Assembly (NCBI GenBank): GCA_016713305.1
Contig: JADJPK010000007.1
Location: 328,501 to 392,500 of the forward strand
Length of the DNA: 64,000 bases
DNA from: Betaproteobacteria bacterium
Lineage (GTDB): Bacteria; Pseudomonadota; Gammaproteobacteria; Burkholderiales; Ga0077523
Direction of reading: 5' to 3'
The notes beneath the pieces were generated by a model, which saw only the letters and a program-made list of their open reading frames with translations, was not told where the DNA came from and ran no database searches. The translations under genes and the position numbers were made by a program. How positions within the stretch are numbered: position 1 is the first letter of the stretch; every line of letters begins with the position of its first letter. Of the stretch, positions 1 through 9,273 are shown piece after piece.

Positions 1-172
1 AACGATGGAATTCATGAAGGCCGATGCTCCGGAAGACGGTGAAGGGACCCTGCAGACCACACATGCGTGGTCGAGGGCGGCGGCAAGACTAGCCCGTGCG
101 TCGATCCGCGTCGATGGTATGCGCGCGAGGCACGCCCGAATTCACCTCCCGGTCCTGGCGAGAGAGGCCGAC

Positions 173-567
173 ATGAATGACGCGTCCACTGCCCTTCAGC
201 CTGCCGAACCCTCCTGATTACGATCGCGCATGTCGTTTATGGCCTGCACGCGCGCTCTCGATCGTGATCGGAATCACCAGTGCGGCTTTCATCGTCACCG
301 CGTTCGTCTTCGGCCTGCCCTCCATCGTGGCGGTGGTGCTCAACTTCATGAATCGATCGAAGGCGCAAGGCACCTTCCTGGAATCCCACTTCCGCTGGCA
401 GATTCACAGCTTCTGGTTCGCGCTGCTGTGGATTGTCGTGGCGCTGCGTGGCTCTCACGATCGTTGGCATCGGTTTCCTTCGGCCTCGTCGTGGGCACGG
501 GACTGTGGCTCGTCTACCGCATCTTCCGAGGATGGCTCTGCTGCGGGAACGCCGGGCGATCCTGTGA
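173..567 (+). CDS. Small multi-pass membrane protein (DUF4870-like), frame broken several times
   Basis: No single frame is open across this gene, but adjoining frames join into a coherent small membrane protein. It starts at ATG 173 (MNDASTALQPAEP), continues with DYDRAC and VYGLHA, then a hydrophobic stretch (LSIVIGITSAAFIVTAFVFG), a loop with QGTFLESHFRWQIHSFWF, a second hydrophobic part, then GLVVGTGLWLVYRIFRG and a tail MALLRERRAIL ending at TGA 565-567. The ESHFRWQIRTFWF-type loop between hydrophobic segments is characteristic of small uncharacterised DUF4870-like membrane proteins of proteobacteria. At least five frame changes are needed in 400 bases. This suggests poor sequence at the edge of an assembly more than gene decay. 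Function unknown. Confidence 0.5.
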
Positions 568-818
568 AATGGAGACGCTCGGATACCTGGCGCGACGAGC
601 GTTCGGACTGCTCCACTGACGTTCATTCGACATAGCCGTAGTTTCTTTGCGGCTACGAGGACCGGGGCCAGTGAGACCCGGAACACGACCGTTCTTTCTC
701 CCTCAAGTTCTCTCCGACCTGCCGATTCAAGGCTCACGGATTGATGCATTGCAGCAATTCGCGGAGTGCCGCAAATGTGACCCGACATCGCGATCCGAAG
801 TCGGTACAGGAGTGGAAC

Positions 819-1077
819 ATGCAAGGCAATCGAGGTGTCGAGCGTTTCGCTGAGTGAAAGTCCCTCATGGGAGCGCAGCTCCCCGGCCGCAGACAGCCGG
901 CCGGAAACAAGAAACTGGTTGCGGCGCGTGCTGGATGCGCTGCGGATTTCCACCTGGGACCGGGGCTGAAAGCCCAGGAAGCGTATCTTTGCCGAAGCTC
1001 AGAACCTGTCGGATCTCGAATCCAGGCTTCGCGCCGTGGAAGGCATCACCGTTTTCCGGGGCGAGCGCTGCCACTGA
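819..1077 (+). CDS. DUF3563-like small protein, frame broken
   Basis: Joining frames gives a short protein: ATG 819, then (third base frame 1) IEVSSVSLSESPSWERS, RNWLRRVLDALRISTWDRG near 910-966, GLKAQEAYL in the next frame, and AEAQNLSDLESRLRAVEG back in the first frame, ending at TGA 1075-1077. The segment AYLAEAQNLSDLESRLRAVE resembles the YLAxAxDLADLExRxRxLE core of DUF3563, a family of small proteins common in betaproteobacteria with no known function. Two compensating indels near 966-990, and one near 829, are required. The family assignment rests on this short motif, and the start is uncertain. Confidence 0.4.
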
Positions 1078-1280
1078 CCGGCTGACGCGCCCCGGGCCGA
1101 TCAGTCGGGTGTGCCAGATCCCTAGCGACATGAGGCCTCCCCCCAGGAGGCGGCCAGGGCAGGTTGTTTCTGCGGTTTCCCGAACTGCACCCGTAGTCTC
1201 TTGTGATCAGGAGGGCCAGCTGCGCCACCCTGTCGGTCGCCGATCACCTCCGGGCCTGTTCCTTGTCGCCCGTTCGGACG

Positions 1281-1313
1281 GGGACCCGGTAGGGACCCGG
1301 CCCACGGGTTCCC
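1281..1313 (-). terminator. GC-rich hairpin downstream of the SPOR gene (possible terminator)
   Basis: GGGACCCG at 1292-1299 faces CGGGTTCCC at 1305-1313 across a 5-base loop, with one bulged base. A second copy of GGGACCCGG sits just before it (1281-1289), making a tandem repeat. The hairpin lies just past the minus-strand stop at 1321. No T-tract follows on the minus strand, so intrinsic termination is uncertain. Confidence 0.3.
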
Positions 1314-1320
1314 TCGACTT

Positions 1321-2139
1321 TCAGCGCTGGGGCACCAGCACCGGCGAGTCCGAGGGCTCGAATTTTCTCCGCCACTGCTTTCGGCACTGGAGAGTTCGTT
1401 GCCAGGGGCCCATCTGCACGCGGGTCTCCGTGTAGGCCTCGATTCCCAGTTGGCGTAACTTGTCCTTGAGCGTCTCCGCGTTCGCCGAACTCGCGAACAC
1501 CCCGATCTGAACGATGAAGCCCAGGCTACGCCCTCGACCGGTTTTTCTGCACTCGGCGGTGGCGGGGGCAGAGGTTTGGCTGTCGGCTGTGCCACCGGTG
1601 CCTTTTCCGACGCCTGGGGTGCTTTTTGGCACCGGGATCGGCGGGGGAGGCGTCGTGGGAACAGCCGCTGCGTTCGAGGAAGGCGTGCCGGCCGGCGCAG
1701 GACCCGACTTCACCGGAACGGGCGCCGTACTCTTGGGCGGGACGGGCACCTTTACCGCCGGCGGAGCGGAAGGGGCGGTCTTCGCTTCGTGCTTTTCCTT
1801 TCCCGGCGCGGCGCCTTCGGAGGACTCCGGGGCTGCCTCGGGGTCCTTCACTGCCGGAACGGGCGGCTCCGTCCGGGCGGGCTCTTCGGCGACCTGCGGC
1901 GGAGGCGGGGGTTCCACTGCGGGGGCGGGAGGCGGCTCCGGCGCTGCCGGCGGCTGAACCGCGGCGGCGGGCACGGGTTCCTTCGGCGGTTTCTGCTCCC
2001 GGCGTTCCTGGGCCATGCGATCGAGGACGGCAAGGCCTACGATGGCCGCCGCGAGCAGCACCAGAGCAGCGATGAGACGGCGAAGCGCCTTGCGTTTGAC
2101 TTCGTCCTGCTGGGGTTCCTGCGGGGTGGCGGTAGCCAT
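1321..2139 (-). CDS. SPOR-domain cell-division protein, DedD-like
   Basis: About 272 aa. A short charged N-terminus is followed by one membrane helix (LIAALVLLAAAIVGLAVLDR, about residues 22-41), a long Pro/Ala-rich linker, and a C-terminal SPOR domain beginning near GFIVQIGVFASSANAETLKD. This is the DedD/FtsN architecture: a bitopic inner-membrane protein whose SPOR domain binds denuded glycan at the septum. The last 35 residues look scrambled in the given frame (WQRTLQCRKQWRRKFEPSD). A one-base shift reads TNSPVPKAVAEKIRALGL and a return shift gives SPVLVPQR, a normal SPOR ending. Two compensating indels near 1343 and 1395 are therefore likely sequence errors. It is divergent from ndk. Confidence 0.72.
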   Translation of the reverse strand: MATATPQEPQQDEVKRKALRRLIAALVLLAAAIVGLAVLDRMAQERREQKPPKEPVPAAAVQPPAAPEPPPAPAVEPPPPPQVAEEPARTEPPVPAVKDPEAAPESSEGAAPGKEKHEAKTAPSAPPAVKVPVPPKSTAPVPVKSGPAPAGTPSSNAAAVPTTPPPPIPVPKSTPGVGKGTGGTADSQTSAPATAECRKTGRGRSLGFIVQIGVFASSANAETLKDKLRQLGIEAYTETRVQMGPWQRTLQCRKQWRRKFEPSDSPVLVPQR

Positions 2140-2366
2140 CGAGGGGCGGGGCGATGCGCTCGTATTCGGGACGGGCGGATGCTAACACCGGGGATGACAG
2201 GTGTATAACCGGAGCATGGAGACGCGAACGTCCCGGAGGTTTTTCTCGGGTGTGGAAGATCGGGGATGTGTCACATCGGGGCGGAACACGACGCACTTCC
2301 CTCGGCGGAGGGCTCGTGCTATCCTTCTGAATTCCTTGCAAATTTAACCCAGACCCGGAGATTTCC

Positions 2367-2792
2367 ATGGCTGTAGAGCGCACTCTTTCCATCATCAAAC
2401 CCGACGCTGTCGCCAAGAACGTGATCGGACAGATCTATTCGCGATTCGAGAAGGCGGGACTCAAGATCGTCGCGGCCCGGATGATGCATCTGTCGCGCGC
2501 GCAGGCAGAAGGTTTCTATGCCGTGCATCGTGCGCGGCCGTTCTTCAACGATCTGGTGACTTTCATGACGTCCGGCCCCGTGATGATCCAGGCGCTCGAG
2601 GGCGAAGGCGCCATCGCGAAGAATCGCGAGCTGATGGGCGCCACCGATCCCAAGAAGGCGGCACCTGGAACCATCCGCGCCGACTTCGCTGACTCGATCG
2701 ACGCCAACGCGGTCCACGGTTCGGACGCACCCGAAACCGCGGCCGTCGAAATCGCCTACTTCTTCCCGTCCCTGGACGTCCATAGCCGCTGA
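2367..2792 (+). CDS. ndk: Nucleoside diphosphate kinase
   Basis: 141 aa, the usual length. Transfers the gamma-phosphate of ATP to nucleoside diphosphates through a phosphohistidine. Visible marks are ERTLSIIKPDAV at the N-terminus with Lys11, and the active-site segment NAVHGSDAPETA with catalytic His117. The start is set by a CGGAGA ribosome-binding site 6 bases upstream. The 5' region (2140-2366) holds a possible -10 (TATCCT near 2318) but no clear -35. The stop overlaps the rlmN ATG by one base, so the two are co-translated. Confidence 0.97.
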   Translation: MAVERTLSIIKPDAVAKNVIGQIYSRFEKAGLKIVAARMMHLSRAQAEGFYAVHRARPFFNDLVTFMTSGPVMIQALEGEGAIAKNRELMGATDPKKAAPGTIRADFADSIDANAVHGSDAPETAAVEIAYFFPSLDVHSR

Positions 2793-3958
2793 TGGCCGTC
2801 AATCTGCTCGATTTCGATACGGCATCGCTCGGCGACTGGTTCGCCGCGCAGGGCGAGAAGCCGTTTCGTGCGCGCCAGGTGATGCGGTGGGTTCACCGCA
2901 GCGGCGCGTCCGCGATCGAGCAGATGACCGATCTTTCCAAGGACCTCCGCGTCCGGCTCGCGCAACAATGCGTCGTCGAACCGCCCGGGGTCCTTCTCGA
3001 CAGCACGGCGCCGGACGGAACCCGCAAGTGGCTTCTGAATGTCGGGGCGGGAAACGGCATCGAGACCGTCTTCATTCCCGAAACCAATCGCGGAACGCTC
3101 TGCATATCGAGCCAGGTGGGGTGTGCGCTCGAGTGCGCGTTCTGCTCGACCGGACGACAGGGGTTCAACCGCAATTTGAGCGCTGCCGAGATCATCGGCC
3201 AGCTGTGGCTCGCGAATCGCGCGCTTGGCGCCGATCTGGCCTCGGGCAGGCGGCCCGTCACCAATGTCGTGATGATGGGCATGGGTGAGCCGTTGGCGAA
3301 CTTCGATGCCGTTGTCACTGCGATGCGCGTGATGCTGGACGACCACGCCTATGGAATGTCCCGGCGCCGCGTGACTCTGTCGACCTCCGGGATGGTGCCC
3401 TGGATAGACCGTCTGCGGGAGACGCTGCCCGTGTCCCTTGCCGTGTCTCTCCATGCCCCGAACGATTCTCTGCGCGACCGCATCGTGCCGATCAACCGCA
3501 AATGGCCATTGCGCGAGCTGCTGGCGGCATGCCGGCGCTACGTCGATGGCGTTCCGGCCGCGGAGGACGAAGATGACGACGCCGCCACGGACATGCTGCG
3601 CAACGTGAAATGGCAGCGGGCAGGCGCGCCGAGAGATTTCATCACGTTCGAGTACGTCATGCTCAAGAACGTGAACGATTCGATGGCGCACGCGTCGGAG
3701 TTGATCGACGTGGTGGGCGATCTGCCATGCAAATTCAATCTGATCCCGTTCAATCCGTTCCCGAATGCAGGATTCGAGCGTTCGGATCCGGAGACCGTGG
3801 TGCGCTTCCAGGGACGTTTGATGGAAGCGGGTTTCGTCACGACGGTGCGAAAGACGCGCGGTCAGGAGATCGACGGGGCCTGCGGCCAGCTGGCGGGGCA
3901 AGTTCAGGACAAGACACGCCGCGTGGAAAAGCGCGAGGGGGCCGCAAGTCCGACATGA
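2792..3958 (+). CDS. rlmN: Dual-specificity 23S rRNA/tRNA adenine-C2 methyltransferase RlmN
   Basis: 388 aa radical-SAM enzyme that methylates C2 of A2503 in 23S rRNA and A37 of some tRNAs. The iron-sulfur motif CALECAFC gives Cys111, Cys115 and Cys118. The MGMGEPLANFD and STSGMVPWI segments are typical of the family, and the resolving Cys lies in GQEIDGACGQL near the C-terminus. An acidic insert (EDEDDDAATD, near residue 255) is slightly unusual. ATG 2792 overlaps the ndk stop, and the stop overlaps the next ATG at 3955 (ATGA), so this is one tight operon. Confidence 0.96.
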   Translation: MAVNLLDFDTASLGDWFAAQGEKPFRARQVMRWVHRSGASAIEQMTDLSKDLRVRLAQQCVVEPPGVLLDSTAPDGTRKWLLNVGAGNGIETVFIPETNRGTLCISSQVGCALECAFCSTGRQGFNRNLSAAEIIGQLWLANRALGADLASGRRPVTNVVMMGMGEPLANFDAVVTAMRVMLDDHAYGMSRRRVTLSTSGMVPWIDRLRETLPVSLAVSLHAPNDSLRDRIVPINRKWPLRELLAACRRYVDGVPAAEDEDDDAATDMLRNVKWQRAGAPRDFITFEYVMLKNVNDSMAHASELIDVVGDLPCKFNLIPFNPFPNAGFERSDPETVVRFQGRLMEAGFVTTVRKTRGQEIDGACGQLAGQVQDKTRRVEKREGAASPT

Positions 3959-4752
3959 AAGCCTTCACCTTGCTGTTGCTCGTGGCACTGATGCTGGCGG
4001 CAGGCTGCCGCGCGCCGGGACCCGGACAGGAGATGGACACACGTTCCGTTGCTGCCAATCCGCGGCCCGAGCCGGGGACGCCGGCCGAGCGGGCACGGGC
4101 ACATACGGAATTGGGTGCCAGTTATCTGCAGATCGGTCGCTTCGGCGTGGCTCTGCAGGAGCTGCAGGAGGCGATCAAGGCGGATCCCAACTACGTGCCG
4201 GCGTACAGCACGCTGGGCCTCGTGTACATGGAACTCAGGGAGGACGCCAAGGCCAAGGCGAGTTTCGAGCGGGCGCTCAAGATCGACCCCGCCGATTCGG
4301 ATACCAACAACAACTACGGCCTGTTCCTGTGCGACCGGAAGAAGGAGAAGGAAGGCGTCCGCTATTTCCTCGCCGCACTGAAGAATCCTCTGTATGCGAC
4401 CCCGGAAGACTCGTACGTCAATGCCGGCATCTGTTCGAGGCGGGCAGGTGACGACGCAGCGGCCCAGCTCTATCTCGAACGGGCACTCAAGATTCAGCCC
4501 AACGACGGTCGAGCGCTGGTGCATCTGGCGCGGGTGCATTTCGATCGCAGGCAGATGAACCTCGCCAAGTCGTACATGACGAAGTTCATGCAGAACTCCA
4601 AGAACGCGGACGCCGCTTCGCTGTGGCTGGCTGCACGTATCGAACAGGCACTTGGCGACAGGGCGGCCGTCGCATCCTATGGTTCACAGCTGAAATCGAA
4701 GTTTCCCGACTCCCAGGAGGCGAGACTCTTCACCGAGGGAATATTCGAATGA
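3955..4752 (+). CDS. pilW: Type IV pilus assembly lipoprotein PilF/PilW (TPR)
   Basis: 265 aa. Starts with a lipoprotein signal (MKAFTLLLLVALMLAAGC, lipobox LAAGC) and continues with TPR repeats, for example HTELGASYLQIGRFGVALQE, then AYSTLGLVYMELREDAKAK and NNYGLFLCDRKKEKEGV. PilF/PilW is the outer-membrane pilotin that helps PilQ secretin assemble. Its place between rlmN and rodZ is the conserved proteobacterial location. The start codon lies in the last codons of rlmN (ATGA), and the gene overlaps the rodZ start the same way. Confidence 0.9.
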   Translation: MKAFTLLLLVALMLAAGCRAPGPGQEMDTRSVAANPRPEPGTPAERARAHTELGASYLQIGRFGVALQELQEAIKADPNYVPAYSTLGLVYMELREDAKAKASFERALKIDPADSDTNNNYGLFLCDRKKEKEGVRYFLAALKNPLYATPEDSYVNAGICSRRAGDDAAAQLYLERALKIQPNDGRALVHLARVHFDRRQMNLAKSYMTKFMQNSKNADAASLWLAARIEQALGDRAAVASYGSQLKSKFPDSQEARLFTEGIFE

Positions 4753-6040
4753 CCGATGCCGCAGTGGAACCTGACCGATCCGGAGTCCCCGAGGTGGCAC
4801 CCGGCGAATCCCAGGATGCCGTCGCCGAGGACGACATGGGAAGGAATCCGCCGGTGAGGCCGCGCCGCCCGTTCAGACCGATTCGCTTGCGCCCGAGGTT
4901 CCAGTCCAGGCAGAGGCCGCTGCGCTGCCGCAGGCGACGACCCTGCCCACGCCCGGCGAGATGCTCCGCGAGGGACGGGTTCGCATGGGAATGTCGTTTT
5001 CCGATGTGGCGCGGCATCTCAAGTTGCATCCCCGTCAGGTGGAGGCGCTGGAGCGCGACGACTACGCCACGCTCCCCGGCCCCGTCTTCGTGAGAGGATT
5101 TCTGCGCAACTACGCACGGCTGCTCGGACTGGAAGGCGAAGTTCTGATCGCCCAATCGGAGAAGGCGGGCCGGCTCCCCGCGCCGTCTGCCACGACAGTC
5201 AAGGTCACGGACAGGGGCGGCGCCCTCGACAGGCATCATCCGCGGTTTCGGGAGTCCACCGGCCGGCATGGCTCTGTCTGGAAGCGCAGCTGGCTTCCTC
5301 TGGCGCTGGGTCTTATCGTCATTGCCGGGATCCTGATCTACTTCGGCCGCCGTGACATCGCTCCCATGCCCACCACGATGGATGTCTCGCCTCTGCAGTC
5401 TCCCGCAGCGACGGCTGACGCGCCCGGAGTGTCCACTCAGCCTGCGCCGGAGGCTTCCGCCACGCCCGCTCCTTCTCCTTCGGAAGCTGCGCCACCCCCG
5501 GGCGGTTCCTCGGGTGCCGCAGGCGTCCCGGGCGGTGCATCGACGGCGGGTCCGTCTTCTGCGGCAACGACGTCGCCGTCGCCGGCAACTGCGGCTGCGG
5601 CCGGTTCTGACGGAACTGCGTCGTCGGCCGCCGCATCACCCGAGCCGGCTCGGAAGACCGAGGCCAAGTCCAAGGAGAAATCCACCACATCCAGACCTGC
5701 GGCCGAGGCCGAAGCGTCGAAGCCCGTGGAGACGTCGAGCGGCGGCTCCGCGGAATCCGCCCCCAAGCCGGCGCGGGAAGAGCGCGAGGCCGACGGAGGA
5801 GGCGGGCCCGTCATCCGTCTGTCGTTCTCGCGCGAGTCGTGGGTCGAAGTCAGGGATGCGTCCGGGGCCATCGTGTTTTCCCAGCTCAATCCGGCGGGGA
5901 GCGAACGGACCGTGAGAGGGCAGCCACCGTTCCAGGTCACCGTCGGGAACGCGGGTGGCGTGAACGTGAACTACAACTCCAAGGACATCGATCTGGGGCC
6001 GCACACGCGCAGCGACGTCGCCCATATCACCCTGGAGTGA
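4749..6040 (+). CDS. rodZ: Cytoskeleton protein RodZ (frame change near the N-terminus)
   Basis: Inner-membrane protein linking MreB to the elongation machinery. From the second part: a Cro/CI-like HTH_25 domain (GEMLREGRVRMGMSFSDVAR to FLRNYARLLGLEGE), one membrane helix (SWLPLALGLIVIAGILIYFG), a long Ala/Pro/Ser-rich periplasmic linker, and a C-terminal DUF4115 domain (SFSRESWVEVRDASG, VTVGNAGGVNV). ATG 4749 overlaps the pilW stop and reads MTDAAVEPDRSG to DDMG. The frame then must change near 4840-4850 to read KESAGEAAPPVQTDSLAPEV and run into the HTH domain. Without correction the longest frame starts at 4961. One missing or extra base is the simplest explanation. Confidence 0.88.
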
Positions 6041-6048
6041 CCGGCGCG

Positions 6049-7314
6049 ATGTCCAGCGAACACATCATCCGTCGCAAGAGCCGGCAAGTGCGGGTGGGGC
6101 ATGCCGTGATCGGCGGCGATGCTCCGGTGCTGGTCCAATCCATGACCAACACGGATACCGCCGATGCCGAAGGAACGGCGCGGCAGATATTCGACCTCGC
6201 GCAGGCCGGGTCGGAGATTGTCCGGATCACCGTCAACACGGTGGACGCCGCGGCTGCGGTGCCGCGCATTCGCGATCTGCTGGACTCGATGGGGTGCAAC
6301 GTTCCGCTCGTCGGAGACTTCCATTTCAACGGACATCGTCTGCTTACCCAAGTACCCGAGTGTGCGCAGGTGCTGGACAAGTACCGCATCAATCCGGGCA
6401 ACGTCGGCAAGGGTTCCAAGCGCGACGAGCAGTTCGCCACGATGATCGAACTGGCTTGCCGCTACGAGAAACCGGTGCGCATCGGAGTCAACTGGGGCAG
6501 CCTCGATCAGGCCGTGCTGGCCCGCATGATGGATGAGAATGCACGCTCGACTTCGCCCCGCGATGCCGCGGAGGTCACGCGAGAAGCGTTGATCGTTTCG
6601 GCGCTGGAGAGCGCCGCGCAGGCGCAGGCCTGGGGGCTCCCGGGCGATCGCATCGTTCTTTCCGCCAAGGTGAGCGCAGTACAGGACCTGATCCGCGTCT
6701 ACCGGAGTCTGGCGGCGCGCTGCGACTACCCTCTTCATCTCGGCCTCACAGAAGCGGGAATGGGATCCAAGGGCATCGTCGCTTCCACGGCTGCCATGGC
6801 CGTGGTCCTCCAGGAAGGCATCGGCGACACGATCAGGGTGTCGCTCACCCCCGAGCCCAACGGGGATCGCACCCGCGAAGTCGTCGTGGCGCAGGAGATC
6901 CTGCAGACGATGGGTTTGCGCAGCTTCGCGCCCCTGGTCATTGCCTGCCCCGGTTGCGGGCGCACGACCAGCACCGTCTTCCAGGAGCTTGCCTCCAGGA
7001 TCCAGAGCTACCTGCGAAGCCAGATGCCCCACTGGCGCAAGACCTATCCGGGAGTGGAGGAAATGCATGTGGCAGTGATGGGCTGTGTCGTCAACGGGCC
7101 GGGCGAAAGCAAGCACGCGGATGTGGGCATAAGCCTGCCGGGGTCGGGCGAGACACCTGTGGCGCCTGTGTTCGTGGACGGCTGCAAGACCGTTACGCTG
7201 AAGGGAGAAAGGATCGCGGAGGAGTTTCAGGCGATCGTCGAACAATATGTCCGTGACCGCTACGGTCGGAAGGACCACCCAGTGGAGAAGGCTGCGTCGA
7301 GTCTCGCGCAATGA
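6049..7314 (+). CDS. ispG: 4-hydroxy-3-methylbut-2-enyl diphosphate synthase (flavodoxin)
   Basis: 421 aa. Catalyses the penultimate step of the MEP isoprenoid pathway, reducing MEcPP to HMBPP with a [4Fe-4S] cluster. The TIM-barrel start is seen in VLVQSMTNTDTAD. The iron-sulfur ligands are in ACPGCGRTT and VMGCVVNGPGE. The GLTEAGMGSKG and TPEPNGDRTREV segments are typical. ATG 6049 is 8 bases after the rodZ stop. The gene keeps its conserved place between rodZ and hisS. Confidence 0.96.
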   Translation: MSSEHIIRRKSRQVRVGHAVIGGDAPVLVQSMTNTDTADAEGTARQIFDLAQAGSEIVRITVNTVDAAAAVPRIRDLLDSMGCNVPLVGDFHFNGHRLLTQVPECAQVLDKYRINPGNVGKGSKRDEQFATMIELACRYEKPVRIGVNWGSLDQAVLARMMDENARSTSPRDAAEVTREALIVSALESAAQAQAWGLPGDRIVLSAKVSAVQDLIRVYRSLAARCDYPLHLGLTEAGMGSKGIVASTAAMAVVLQEGIGDTIRVSLTPEPNGDRTREVVVAQEILQTMGLRSFAPLVIACPGCGRTTSTVFQELASRIQSYLRSQMPHWRKTYPGVEEMHVAVMGCVVNGPGESKHADVGISLPGSGETPVAPVFVDGCKTVTLKGERIAEEFQAIVEQYVRDRYGRKDHPVEKAASSLAQ

Positions 7315-7357
7315 GCGGCAGCGTGCCGCCGACGCGTGACCAGGCGTTCAATTGGCG

Positions 7358-8626
7358 ATGAGCGAACCCATCCAGTCGGTCAAGGGAATGAACGACGTGC
7401 TGCCCGACGAGGCGCCGTTGTGGGAGTTTTTCGAGGAAACGGTCAGGAACTGGCTGCGGGCCTATGGTTATCGCCAGATGCGCATGCCGATCCTGGAGCG
7501 GACAGACCTCTTCGTGCGTTCCATCGGCGAAGTGACCGATATCGTCGAAAAGGAGATGTTCACGTTCACCGACAAGCTGAACGGTGACGTGCTCACGCTG
7601 CGGCCCGAGGGAACCGCCTCGTGCGTGCGTGCGGCAATCCAGCACAACCTGCTCTATGGAGGTCCGCAACGCGTGTGGTACGCAGGGCCGATGTTCCGCC
7701 ACGAACGGCCGCAGAAGGGACGCTACCGGCAGTTTCATCAGGTCGGCGTCGAGGCTTTGGGTCTGGCGGGACCGGACAGCGATGCAGAACTGATCGTCAT
7801 GGGCGCGCGGCTGTGGCGCATGCTTGGTTTGCAGGGCATTGCGCTGGAGCTGAATACGCTCGGGGACAGCGAGGCGAGGGCGCGGTATCGCGCCCGGCTG
7901 ATCGAATATCTCGAGCGTCACCAGGACGCGCTGGACGAAGATGCCCGACGCCGCATGCACAGCAATCCCCTGCGTGTCCTCGACAGCAAGAATCCGCGCA
8001 TGCAGGACATCGTGGAAGGGGCCCCGCGGCTGATGGACGATCTGGACGAGGCCTCGCTCGTACATTTCGAGGACGTTCAGCGCCTGTTGCGGCATGCGGG
8101 TATCGAATACCGCCTCAACACCCGCCTGGTGCGCGGTCTCGACTACTACAATCGTACCGTGTTCGAATGGGTGACCACCGAATTGGGGGCGCAAGGGACC
8201 GTCTGCGCAGGCGGTCGCTACGATGGACTGGTGGCCCAGATCGGTGGCAAGCCGGCGCCGGCCGCGGGATTCGCCATGGGCGTGGAACGCATTGTCGCCC
8301 TGCTCGCGGATCAGTCCAGACAGGTACCGGCCGCAGTGCCTGACGGCTATGTCGTATGGAGTGGGGCGCAGGCGGAGCTGCACGCGTGGACGGTGGCGGA
8401 ACAACTCAGGGACGCCGGCATGGACATAGCGATGCATGCAGGAGGCGGCAGTTTCAAGTCGCAGATGAAGCGGGCCGATGCCAGTGGCGCGAGATTCGCG
8501 CTCATCATCGGCGACGACGAGGCGCAGGCGGGACAGGTGAGCCTGAAGCCGTTGCGCGATCAGCAGGATCAGGTGCGGGTCTTGCCCGGCGATCTGCCTG
8601 CGCTCATGGGGAAACAAGGGGACTGA
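7358..8626 (+). CDS. hisS: Histidine--tRNA ligase
   Basis: 422 aa class II synthetase. N-terminal SVKGMNDVLPDEA, motif 2 (MFRHERPQKGRYRQFHQ), the histidine-specific LVRGLDYYNRTVFEW and motif 3 (AGFAMGVERIVALL) are all present, with a C-terminal anticodon-binding domain (YVVWSGAQAELHAW to the end). ATG 7358 is preferred; an in-frame TTG two codons upstream is possible. It follows ispG by 43 bases. Confidence 0.96.
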   Translation: MSEPIQSVKGMNDVLPDEAPLWEFFEETVRNWLRAYGYRQMRMPILERTDLFVRSIGEVTDIVEKEMFTFTDKLNGDVLTLRPEGTASCVRAAIQHNLLYGGPQRVWYAGPMFRHERPQKGRYRQFHQVGVEALGLAGPDSDAELIVMGARLWRMLGLQGIALELNTLGDSEARARYRARLIEYLERHQDALDEDARRRMHSNPLRVLDSKNPRMQDIVEGAPRLMDDLDEASLVHFEDVQRLLRHAGIEYRLNTRLVRGLDYYNRTVFEWVTTELGAQGTVCAGGRYDGLVAQIGGKPAPAAGFAMGVERIVALLADQSRQVPAAVPDGYVVWSGAQAELHAWTVAEQLRDAGMDIAMHAGGGSFKSQMKRADASGARFALIIGDDEAQAGQVSLKPLRDQQDQVRVLPGDLPALMGKQGD

Positions 8627-8632
8627 AAGAGC

Positions 8633-9268
8633 ATGGCTGTCTACGATCTCGAAGAACAGGAAAACATCGAGGCCCTCAAGGCCTGGTGGAAGGACTACGG
8701 CAAGCTCGTGATTGCCGCGGTCGTCGCCTTCGTCCTCGGCGTGGCCGGGGTGCAGGGCTGGCGTTACTACAAGGCCGATCAGAGCATGAAGTCGGCCGTG
8801 CTGTTCGACCAGGTGGAGGAGGCCCTGCGCACGGGCGACAAGGCCAAGGTGAAGGAGCTTGCCGCCAAGCTCGTCGCCGATTATCCGTCCACGACCTACG
8901 CGGCCCGCGGAGCGATGCTCGCGGCCCGTACCGCGTTCGAGGGGGGTGAGAAGGACAAGGCCGCCGAAAGCCTGCAGTGGGCGGCCGCGAACGCGAAGGA
9001 CGAAGCGCTCAAGGCATTGGCGAACCTGCGCCTTTCGGCGGTTCTGCTGGATCTGGGCAAGTACGAGGATGCGCTTCGTGTCGTTGCCACGCCGCCCACG
9101 GAGGCGTTCGCCGCTCTCTTCGCCGACGCGCGCGGGGACGTCCTGGTCGCGCAGGGCAAGCCGGCAGATGCGAAGGCGGCCTATCAGATGGCGCTGGACA
9201 AGCTGCCCAAGTCTGCGCCATATCGAAACGTGGTCGAGATCAAGCGCGACGCGCTGGGGATCCAGTGA
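8633..9268 (+). CDS. YfgM-like ancillary SecYEG translocon subunit (TPR)
   Basis: 211 aa. N-terminal MAVYDLEEQENIEALKAWWK, a membrane helix (LVIAAVVAFVLGVAGVQGW) and a periplasmic helical TPR-type region. In E. coli the YfgM family contacts SecYEG and the chaperone PpiD and lies between hisS and bamB, exactly as here. The gene starts 6 bases after hisS and its stop nearly touches bamB. Confidence 0.9.
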   Translation: MAVYDLEEQENIEALKAWWKDYGKLVIAAVVAFVLGVAGVQGWRYYKADQSMKSAVLFDQVEEALRTGDKAKVKELAAKLVADYPSTTYAARGAMLAARTAFEGGEKDKAAESLQWAAANAKDEALKALANLRLSAVLLDLGKYEDALRVVATPPTEAFAALFADARGDVLVAQGKPADAKAAYQMALDKLPKSAPYRNVVEIKRDALGIQ

Positions 9269-9273
9269 GTCTC

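Noticed and set aside
630..656. Possible stem TAGCCG/CGGCTA
   Set aside because: Short stem with no T-tract in a region with many apparent sequence errors.
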